64,000 bases of DNA, taken from the NCBI RefSeq assembly GCF_001544075.1, contig NZ_BCNT01000014.1, positions 1-64,000 of the forward strand, read 5' to 3'. Under the pieces are notes generated by a model. That model worked only from the letters and a program-made list of their open reading frames with translations. It was not told the origin of the DNA and searched no databases. Position 1 is the first letter of the stretch. Every line of letters starts with the position of its first letter. The position numbers and the translations under genes were made by a program. Source of the stretch: Comamonas terrae. Lineage in GTDB: Bacteria; Pseudomonadota; Gammaproteobacteria; Burkholderiales; Burkholderiaceae_C. Shown one piece after another: positions 58,021 to 64,000 of this stretch.

Positions 58021-59715
58021 TCACTGCGCCTTGGTGGTGGCCGGGATCTGGTCGAGCTTGTTCACCGGCGGGCCCGAGAACGCGGTCTTGAAGCTGCCGA
58101 TGGCGCGCATGTCGATCTCCAGCAGGAAGGGGCCTACCTGGTTCCAGGCAGACTGCAGCACGGCGGGCAGCTCCTGCAGGTTCCCCACGCGGGCATGGGG
58201 CAGCTGGATCGAGGCGCACAGCTGCGCATAGTCGGGCGTATGCAGCTCCACATAGCAGCGGCGGCCGCCGTAGGAGGCGTCCTGGATGTTCTGGATCACG
58301 CCATAGCGCTGGTCGTTCATCAGCACGATCAGGGTGTTGCACTTTTCCTGCACCAGCGTGGCGAGTTCGCCCAGGTTCAGGATGAAGCCGCCGTCGCCGG
58401 CCAGGCCCAGGGTCTTGCGGCCCGAGCCGGTCTCGGCCGCGCCGATGGCCGCGCCGATGGCCATGGGCATGCCCATGCCGATGCCGCCGCCCGTGGCATG
58501 CACGCCGGCGTTGGGCTCGAAGAAACGCAGCTCGCGATTGCCCCAGGTGCTGTTGGAAACGGTCACGTCGCGCACCCAGTTGAACTGGCGGCCCGCCACC
58601 TGCTGCAGCTGCTGCACCAGGGCGCTGTAGGGACCGAGGCCGTCGTGCAGCGTGGCCACCACTTCCTTGTGCGTCTGGCGCAGGTCGGCCAGCAGTTCGG
58701 GGTCGGCCTGGTAGCCGCGCGCCTCCAGGCGGTCGGCCAGGCCCGCCAGGGCCAGGGCCGAGTCGCCGCAGACAAAGCCGTCATCGATGTAGCAGCGGCC
58801 CTGCTGGGCGGCGTCCACGTCGATGCGCAGCAGCGGGCGCGGCAGCTTGAGTTCGTACTTCAGCGTCTCGTTGCTGCGCAGGCGCGTGCCCACGGCCAGC
58901 ATGGCGTCGCAGCGCTGGTAGAAGGCCTCGACGGGCTTCTGGATGTTGTAGGCGCCCAGCGAGGCCGGATCGTCCTCGGGCACGATGCCGCGGCCCTGCA
59001 CGGTGGTGACGATGCCGAAGCCCAGCTTCTTGAGGCGCTCCACCTGGGGGCCCGCATGGCGTGCGCCGCCGCCCAGCCACAGCAGCGGGCGCCTGGCCTT
59101 GGCCAGCGTGTCGGCCAGCGCGTCCAGCGCAGCCGGGCTGGGCGCCGCCGCCGTCACGGGCAGGGGCGACAGGTCGGCGGGCATGTCGATCAGGGCCTGC
59201 TGGATGTCGATCGGAATTTCCACGCTCACCGGGCCGGTGGGCGCGGTCATCGCGGCCTGCACCGCGGCCTTGAGCGTGGACAGGCAGGTCTCGGCGCTGC
59301 GCACGCGGAAGGCCGCCTTGGAGACGGCGCCCAGCATGGTCAGCTGGTCCGGCGCCTCGTGGATGTACGACAGCTTCTGGTCGATGTACTGGGTCTCGAT
59401 CTGGCCCGTGATGTGCAGCAGCGGCGTGCCGGCCGTATAGGCTTCCACCAGGCTGCCGGCGATGTTGCCCGCGGCCGGGCCGGTGCTGGTGATGCACACG
59501 CCCAGGCTGGAGGTGGAGCGGGCGCAGGCATCGGCCATGTTGCCGGCGCCGGCTTCTCCGCGCGCCATCACGAAGCGCACCTTGCCGCGCGCATGCAGCG
59601 CGTCGAGGATGGGCATGTTGTGGATGGAGATCACGCCGAATGCGGCCTTCACGCCGCAATGCTCGAGGAATTCGGCGATGACGGCGCCAACGGTGATTTG
59701 GGGGGTGTTAGGCAT
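58021..59715 (-). CDS. Thiamine diphosphate-dependent enzyme (decarboxylase/ALS-like)
   Basis: The 564-residue protein has the three-domain layout of the acetolactate synthase/benzoylformate decarboxylase superfamily. The cofactor-activating Glu is E54 (RGEAGAGNM), and the ThDP/Mg motif is GDG (440-442) to N467. It could decarboxylate an aryl or alkyl 2-oxo acid to an aldehyde for the neighbouring ALDH. The start overlaps the upstream SDR stop by 8 nt, so translation is coupled. Substrate assignment within this superfamily is not possible from sequence. Confidence 0.85.
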   Translation of the reverse strand: MPNTPQITVGAVIAEFLEHCGVKAAFGVISIHNMPILDALHARGKVRFVMARGEAGAGNMADACARSTSSLGVCITSTGPAAGNIAGSLVEAYTAGTPLLHITGQIETQYIDQKLSYIHEAPDQLTMLGAVSKAAFRVRSAETCLSTLKAAVQAAMTAPTGPVSVEIPIDIQQALIDMPADLSPLPVTAAAPSPAALDALADTLAKARRPLLWLGGGARHAGPQVERLKKLGFGIVTTVQGRGIVPEDDPASLGAYNIQKPVEAFYQRCDAMLAVGTRLRSNETLKYELKLPRPLLRIDVDAAQQGRCYIDDGFVCGDSALALAGLADRLEARGYQADPELLADLRQTHKEVVATLHDGLGPYSALVQQLQQVAGRQFNWVRDVTVSNSTWGNRELRFFEPNAGVHATGGGIGMGMPMAIGAAIGAAETGSGRKTLGLAGDGGFILNLGELATLVQEKCNTLIVLMNDQRYGVIQNIQDASYGGRRCYVELHTPDYAQLCASIQLPHARVGNLQELPAVLQSAWNQVGPFLLEIDMRAIGSFKTAFSGPPVNKLDQIPATTKAQ

Positions 59716-60508
59716 GGCGGGAAAGGCCTCCGGAAACGTCGATGTGGCTGCCGGTCGTGTACGACGACAGCGGCGTGGCGAGATAGAAAATGGCGCGGGC
59801 GGCTTCCGCGGGCGAGCCCAGGCGGCCCAGCGGAATGGATTTCTTGCGGGCGAGGTCGGCGCTCCACTGCTCCCAGGTCTGGCTCCGGTCCTCGCGGGCC
59901 TCGAAGCGGCGGCGCCACTGGCCGGACTCGATGAGGCCGACCAGGATGCCGTTGACACGTATGCCCCTGGGCGCGAATTCGGTGGCCATGGAGCGCACCA
60001 GGTTCTTGAGGCCGGCGCGCGCGGCCGAGGTGGCGACCATGTGCGGCTCGGGCTGGGAGGCCAGCAGCGAATTCACGCAGACGATGGCCGAGCCCTCGCC
60101 GCGCTCGAGCTGCGGCAGAAAGGCACGCGTGGGATGCAGCACCGAGAAGAACTTCAGGTGCAGCTCCTCGGTCCAGGCTTCGTCGGTGGTACTCTCGAAG
60201 GTCGAGACACGGCCCTGGCCTGCGTTGTTGACGAGGATGGAGGCCGGGCCCAGGGCCGCCTCGCAGTCCTGGGCGAATTGCCGTACCTGGGCAGCGTCGA
60301 GCACGTCGCAGGCCTTGGCGAACAGCCGCTCGCGCGCCGTGGGATGGATGTGCAGCAGATGCTGCACGGCCTGCTCCAGGCGCTCGGGGTTGCGGCCGCA
60401 CAGGGCCACGCGGGCGCCCCGGGCCAGCAGCAGTTCCACTGTGGCCAGGCCTATGCCCGAGGAGCCGCCGGTGACGACGGCCGTGGCGTCGAGTTGGTAA
60501 TCATGCAT
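59708..60508 (-). CDS. SDR-family protein with altered catalytic residues
   Basis: The 266-residue protein has the classical SDR nucleotide loop TGGSSGIG (13-20) and NNAG (94-97). The catalytic YxxxK is replaced by T160-x3-R164 (ATSAARAG), while the Ser (S147) remains. It may be a reductase with unusual chemistry, a binding protein, or an enzyme of another type. It overlaps iclR by 8 nt and the TPP gene by 8 nt, so it is an integral part of the operon. Confidence 0.85.
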   Translation of the reverse strand: MHDYQLDATAVVTGGSSGIGLATVELLLARGARVALCGRNPERLEQAVQHLLHIHPTARERLFAKACDVLDAAQVRQFAQDCEAALGPASILVNNAGQGRVSTFESTTDEAWTEELHLKFFSVLHPTRAFLPQLERGEGSAIVCVNSLLASQPEPHMVATSAARAGLKNLVRSMATEFAPRGIRVNGILVGLIESGQWRRRFEAREDRSQTWEQWSADLARKKSIPLGRLGSPAEAARAIFYLATPLSSYTTGSHIDVSGGLSRHA

Positions 60509-61358
60509 GGCCGCCTCCTGCGCGCCGTGAAGTGATGGACAGAATCTGCGCGCTGGTCTGCGGCCGGTAGTTGAGCAGCTCCGACAGCTCGTCGGCCGCG
60601 GCGCATACGCGCGGCACCAGCTGCGCCTGGCGCTCGGGATCGATCTGGGCCGAGGCCAGGGTCACGCCCAGGGCCGCGACGACGCGGCCGCTGTGGTCGC
60701 GCACGGGCGCCGCGATGGTGGAGATCGAGCTTTCGTAGAAGCCCGCGCCCGCGACATGGCCGCGCTCGCGGTCGGCCTGGACCAGGTCGAACAGCTCCAG
60801 CACCGTCCTGGGCGTCTTGGGCGAATGGCCTTCCAGGTGCTCCTCCGGATAGAGCGCGCGCAGCTCGGGCAGCGACAGGTCGGCCAGCAGAATGCGGCCC
60901 AGCAGCGTGGCATGGGCGGGCAACCGCGTGCCCACGCGCACCGAGCTGGTCAGCGGCGTCGGTGGGGTGACCTTGGCCACGTAGACGATGGAGCGGCCGT
61001 CGCGCACCACGATGTTGCAGGGGACGCGGATCTCGTCGCACAGCCGCGCGATCACGGGCTGGCCCAGCTCGGTCAGGTCCATGGAGGACAGGAACTCGAA
61101 GCCCAGGCGCAGCACGGACAGGCCCAGCCGGTAGTCGTTGCCGCCTTCGGCGCGCTGCAGAAAGCCCATGGCTTCCAGCGTGTTGAGCATGCGGAACACC
61201 GTGGCGCGCGGCAGCTGCAGGCGGCGCGCCAGCTCGGGCGCGCCCAGCGTGGCGTTGTCGCGGCCGAACTCCTGCAGCAGGCGCAGGCCGCGCTCCAGCG
61301 CGGGCACCATGTACTTGTCGGAGCCGCCGTCGGCGGTCGCGTTGTCGTTGTCGCTCAT
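60501..61358 (-). CDS. IclR-family transcriptional regulator
   Basis: The 285-residue protein has an N-terminal winged HTH (about 20-80, LGAPELARRLQLPRATVFRML) and an IclR effector domain (about 95-275). IclR regulators commonly control aromatic catabolic operons as repressors or activators. The gene lies inside the operon, between two SDR genes, so autoregulation is likely. A candidate operator is the inverted repeat at 62161-62197. Confidence 0.92.
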   Translation of the reverse strand: MSDNDNATADGGSDKYMVPALERGLRLLQEFGRDNATLGAPELARRLQLPRATVFRMLNTLEAMGFLQRAEGGNDYRLGLSVLRLGFEFLSSMDLTELGQPVIARLCDEIRVPCNIVVRDGRSIVYVAKVTPPTPLTSSVRVGTRLPAHATLLGRILLADLSLPELRALYPEEHLEGHSPKTPRTVLELFDLVQADRERGHVAGAGFYESSISTIAAPVRDHSGRVVAALGVTLASAQIDPERQAQLVPRVCAAADELSELLNYRPQTSAQILSITSRRAGGGHA

Positions 61359-61371
61359 GGCGGGCCTGCGC

Positions 61372-62148
61372 TCAGTTCATGACGAAGCCGCCGTTGACGG
61401 GCAGTACCTGGCCCGTCACGAAGCGGGCACCGTCCGACAGCAGATAGGCCACGGCGCCCGAGACATCCTCGGGGCGCTGCTCGCGCTGCAGCGCGCGCTG
61501 GTCGATGTAGAGGCGGTGGCGGTGCTCGGGCACGTACTCGGTGGCCTCGACCAGCACCAGGCCGGGCGCCACGGCATTGACGGTGACGTTGTCGCCACCC
61601 ATTTCGCGGGCCATGGCATGGGTCATGGCCATGACGGCGCCCTTGCTGGCCACGTAGGCCATGAGGTTGGGCGCGCCCCACAGCGCGGTGTCGGAAGCCA
61701 GGTTGACGACGGCGCCGCGGCCGCTGTCACGCAGCGCGGCGCGGCAGGCGCGCGTCATCAGCCAGACGCCGCGCACGTTGACGTTCATCACCTGGTCCCA
61801 CTTCTCGAGGGCGATGTCGTCCATGCCCTTGCCGCCCGAGTCGGTGACGGCGGCGTTGTTGACCAGGCCGTCCAGGCCGCCCAGCAGCTTGACGGCCTGC
61901 TGCGCGCACTGGTCGATGGAAGCGGGGTTGCTGGCGTCGAAGGCCACGCCATGGGCCTGCAGGCCCTGGCTGCGCAGCTGCTCCACGGACCGGGCCAGCA
62001 GCTCCTCGCGCAGATCGGCCAGCACGACCTGCGCTCCCTGCGTGCACAGCGTCTGCGCAAAGGCAAAACCCAGGCCGCGCGCGGCGCCGGTGACGAGAAT
62101 CCGGCGCCCTGCGAGCGATCCGGTGGGTTGCGTGGTGTTCATGCTCAT
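61372..62148 (-). CDS. SDR-family oxidoreductase
   Basis: The 258-residue protein is a classical SDR with all key residues: loop TGAARGLG (20-27), NNAA (97-100), S152, Y165 and K169 (YVASK), and the C-terminal PVNGGFVMN. It is a reductase/dehydrogenase of a hydroxyl or keto group, for example a cis-diol. It is the first gene of the catabolic cluster. ATG 62148 is used; ATG 62142 has better ribosome-site spacing and is an alternative. Confidence 0.9.
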   Translation of the reverse strand: MSMNTTQPTGSLAGRRILVTGAARGLGFAFAQTLCTQGAQVVLADLREELLARSVEQLRSQGLQAHGVAFDASNPASIDQCAQQAVKLLGGLDGLVNNAAVTDSGGKGMDDIALEKWDQVMNVNVRGVWLMTRACRAALRDSGRGAVVNLASDTALWGAPNLMAYVASKGAVMAMTHAMAREMGGDNVTVNAVAPGLVLVEATEYVPEHRHRLYIDQRALQREQRPEDVSGAVAYLLSDGARFVTGQVLPVNGGFVMN

Positions 62149-62160
62149 TCTGCCCTGTTT

Positions 62161-62197
62161 TGTTTCAAATATGAAATGACACTTTTTTCTTGAAACA
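62161..62197 (-). promoter_or_regulatory. Candidate IclR operator and promoter of the catabolic cluster
   Basis: A perfect inverted repeat TGTTTCAA (62161-62168) and TTGAAACA (62190-62197), with 21-nt spacing, lies 13 bp before the first SDR start. It overlaps a second small palindrome, TTTCA-AATA-TGAAA. On the minus strand TTTCAA and CATATT are spaced about 16 bp, like -35 and -10 boxes. Confidence 0.5.
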
Positions 62198-62367
62198 GAT
62201 GGCAGTTTAGTGACGATCAAATCGGGCAACACCACGGGAAAACCCGTAAGAGATACAAAAAATAACGCGCCCCGCAGGCGCAAAAAAACCGCGGCAAGCG
62301 CGGTGGGGAAAACAGGGTTCGCCCAAGGAACCGGCGGCAGCCCCGGCAGGGCATGGCGGAGTCCTGG

Positions 62368-62455
62368 TTTGATAGCGGATGGCGCGCACCAGCTCCTGGC
62401 TTCATGCAGGAAACCAACCAGGATTCAGCCGGGACAGGCGCCAGCCGCTATCAAA
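62368..62455 (-). repeat. Long inverted repeat after mtnN
   Basis: An 18-bp arm (62368-62385) pairs with 62438-62455 at 17 of 18 positions, around 52 nt. The arms carry GATAGC ends as in the 48-bp repeats. It lies 22 bp past the mtnN stop and may terminate it. Confidence 0.5.
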
Positions 62456-62477
62456 AAGCTGAGGCAAGCGCAGGACG

Positions 62478-63215
62478 CTATGCCAGCTGGCGCAGAAAGT
62501 CCGACACCACCTGCTGGGCGTAGCGGCTGGCCACGGTGCGCACGAACGTGGAGAAGTCCACATGAGCGCTGTCGTCGGCGCGGTCCGAGATGGTGCGCAT
62601 GGCCGCGAACGGCACGCCGTAGTCGAAGCAGGCCTGGGCCACGGCCGCGCCTTCCATCTCCACGGCCAGCACATCGTGGCCTGCGGCCTGCAGCTCGCTG
62701 CGCAGGCGGTCGCTGGCCTGGCGCGAGCCCACGAACCGGTCGCCGCTGGCGATCAGCCCCTGGTGCACACGGGCCGAGGCATGGGAAGCGACGATGCCGG
62801 CCTGGACCGCGCCGGCCGCCGCCCGCGCCAGGGCGTCCGTCATCGCGCCGTCGCTGGCCAGCGTGCTGCGGCCGTAGCCCGGCATTTCCCAGCGCGGAAA
62901 GATCGGCGAGGCATCCATGTCGTGCTGCAGGAACTGGCGCGCGATCACCACGTCGCCCACGTTCACGCCCTGCCCCATGCCGCCGGCCACGCCGGTGAAC
63001 ACGATGGCGCGCACGCCGAAGCGCTCGATCAGCGCCGCCGTGGTGGTGGCTGCGGCCACCTTGCCTATGCCCGACAGCGCGCACACCACCTCGTGCCCGT
63101 GCAGCCGGCCCCGCCAGAATTCGCGCCCCGCATGGCGAAGGCTCTGCATCCCGCCCATGGCATCCACCAGTCCGTGTTGTTCTTCGGCAAGAGCACTGAG
63201 GATGGCGATGGTCAT
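62478..63215 (-). CDS. mtnN: 5'-methylthioadenosine/S-adenosylhomocysteine nucleosidase
   Basis: The 245-residue protein has the MtnN/Pfs fold: N-terminal MTIAILSALAEEQHGLVDAM, the loop ALSGIGKVAAATTTAALI, VFTGVAGGMG and the substrate block LAVEMEGAAVAQACF with the catalytic Glu. It hydrolyses methylthioadenosine and S-adenosylhomocysteine to adenine plus the ribosyl thiol. ATG 63215 is the start; the frame upstream is not family-like. A terminator for the preceding gene lies just upstream. Confidence 0.9.
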   Translation of the reverse strand: MTIAILSALAEEQHGLVDAMGGMQSLRHAGREFWRGRLHGHEVVCALSGIGKVAAATTTAALIERFGVRAIVFTGVAGGMGQGVNVGDVVIARQFLQHDMDASPIFPRWEMPGYGRSTLASDGAMTDALARAAAGAVQAGIVASHASARVHQGLIASGDRFVGSRQASDRLRSELQAAGHDVLAVEMEGAAVAQACFDYGVPFAAMRTISDRADDSAHVDFSTFVRTVASRYAQQVVSDFLRQLA

Positions 63216-63247
63216 GGGCGTGGTGATTCCGGAACAAGGAGGGAAAA

Positions 63248-63278
63248 GACAAAAAGCGGCACGGGGCCGCTTTTTGTC
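63248..63278 (-). terminator. Terminator after the partial Bug-type gene
   Basis: A perfect 13-bp stem (63248-63260 with 63266-63278, 5-nt loop) is followed on the minus strand by TTTTCCC. It lies between the binding-protein gene and mtnN, so mtnN needs its own promoter. Confidence 0.85.
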
Positions 63279-63315
63279 GGGGCGCAAGAACGCGATTAGA
63301 GCACCAGAACGGCTC

Positions 63316-64000
63316 TCATTGCGCCACGATGTGGTGGCTCTTGACCACGGGCGCCCACAGCGCGGTCTCCTTGCGGATCAGCTCGCCGAAGGCCTCGCCC
63401 TTGACCACCCAGGGCGTCATGCCCTGCGCCTTGAGCTGGCTCTGCGCCGCCTGGGTCTTCATGATCCTGTCGATGTCCTCGGCCAGCTGCCTGACCACTT
63501 CGGGCGGCGTGTTCCTGGGCGCCAGCACGCCGTACCAGGACGACACCGCAATGCCCGGGATGCCGGCCTCGGCCAGCGTGGGCACATTGGGCAGGAAGTT
63601 CGAGCGCGTGGCATCGGTCACGGCCAGCGCGCGCAGCTTGCCCGACTGCACATGGGGCAGCACGGTGGGCATGTTGGCGATCAGCATGGGGATGGTGCCG
63701 CCCAGCGCGTCGTTCAGGCCCTGGCCCGAGCCCTTGTAGGCCACGTGCATGATGTCGGCGCCCGACTTGTCCTTGAACAGCTCGCCGGCCAGGTGCAGGC
63801 TGGAGCCCACGCCGGGCGAGGCATAGCTGATCGAATCGGGCTTGGCCTTGGACAGCGCCACCAGTTCCTGGATGGTCTTGGCCGGCACCTGGGGATTGAC
63901 GGCGATCACGTTGGCGGCGCGGCCCATGGAGGCCACGGGCACGAAGTCGCCGAACACGCTGTAGGGCAGCTTGGGCATCAGCGTGGGGTTGATGGTCAGG
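63316..64000 (-). CDS. Bug/TctC-family periplasmic binding protein, 5' end outside window
   Basis: The 3' part of a Bug/TctC gene (about 228 codons) runs off the window end, so the signal peptide and N-terminus are not seen. The visible part has the family blocks PVASMGRAANVIAVNPQVPAKTI, ISYASPGVGSSLHLAGELF, and NVPTLAEAGIPG. It resembles the binding protein at 54509 in layout but is clearly different in sequence. No permease gene is visible; the ligand is unknown. Confidence 0.9.
   Translation of the reverse strand, partial: LTINPTLMPKLPYSVFGDFVPVASMGRAANVIAVNPQVPAKTIQELVALSKAKPDSISYASPGVGSSLHLAGELFKDKSGADIMHVAYKGSGQGLNDALGGTIPMLIANMPTVLPHVQSGKLRALAVTDATRSNFLPNVPTLAEAGIPGIAVSSWYGVLAPRNTPPEVVRQLAEDIDRIMKTQAAQSQLKAQGMTPWVVKGEAFGELIRKETALWAPVVKSHHIVAQ

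Larger units (their letters stand above)
62149..62477. other. Region between mtnN and the catabolic cluster
   Basis: A 329-bp region. It holds the cluster promoter (62149-62210), an A/T-rich tract, ACCGCG/CGCGGT hairpins near 62285-62310, and the long inverted repeat at 62368-62455. I see no gene in it. Confidence 0.5.

Noticed and set aside
62210..62998. 262-codon plus-strand open frame opposite mtnN
   Set aside because: It is the Arg/Pro-rich shadow of mtnN and the repeat region, with no ribosome site.

Overview
The window is GC-rich, densely coded DNA from a beta-proteobacterium of the order Burkholderiales, most likely family Comamonadaceae (Delftia/Comamonas/Acidovorax-like). The evidence is the order of housekeeping genes (omlA/bamE divergent from fur; hprK-ptsN-hpf; purE-purK; tsaB-rimI), a Burkholderiales-type porin, Bug/TctC-type binding proteins, and short palindromic intergenic repeats of a kind I associate with this family. 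I see no rRNA, tRNA, CRISPR array, transposase, integrase or phage gene. The species call is inference.

Layout. (1) 0.1-10.1 kb, all minus: proA, then trkA-trkH, gshA, kup, benE and gshB, so both glutathione-synthesis genes are interleaved with potassium uptake systems. (2) 10.2-22.6 kb: two small unrecognised genes, holA-lptE-leuS (minus), a YbdG-like mechanosensitive channel (plus), a DUF2157/GDYXXLXY membrane pair, and bamE-dapB-exbB-exbD (minus). (3) 22.7-28.3 kb: fur, a DUF1800-DUF1501 export pair, then hpf, ptsN and hprK (minus). (4) 28.9-41.6 kb: purC, a DJ-1/PfpI protein, a ribbon-helix-helix protein, a PAS-PAS-GGDEF cyclase, a thioredoxin-TPR protein, a two-gene ABC exporter, purE-purK, a Sua5/TsaC-type gene, and a LysR regulator divergent from mmsA. 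(5) 41.8-49.5 kb: ompW, a GDSL esterase lipoprotein, dacB, tsaB-rimI-(UDG-like), corA and a small acidic protein.

(6) 49.6-62.2 kb is the accessory region: twelve minus-strand genes that look like an aromatic-compound catabolic cluster. From its promoter end it runs SDR, IclR regulator, atypical SDR, thiamine-diphosphate decarboxylase-like enzyme, aldehyde dehydrogenase, VOC extradiol-type dioxygenase, periplasmic binding protein, small HTH-like protein, Rieske oxygenase, its FMN/2Fe-2S reductase, outer-membrane porin and MFS permease. Uptake (porin, binding protein, MFS), ring oxidation (Rieske plus reductase), ring cleavage (VOC dioxygenase) and aldehyde/2-oxo-acid processing (ALDH, TPP enzyme, SDRs) are all encoded. 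The substrate cannot be read from the sequence, and no hydratase, aldolase or hydrolase is present. A dispersed palindromic repeat divides the cluster into two modules. (7) 62.5-64 kb: a nucleosidase (mtnN-like) and a partial Bug/TctC protein.

Non-coding signals include several Rho-independent terminators, a 9-bp inverted repeat between lysR and mmsA, an inverted repeat upstream of the catabolic cluster that could be the IclR operator, a structured corA leader, and two families of palindromic repeats with two recognisable copies each in this window.
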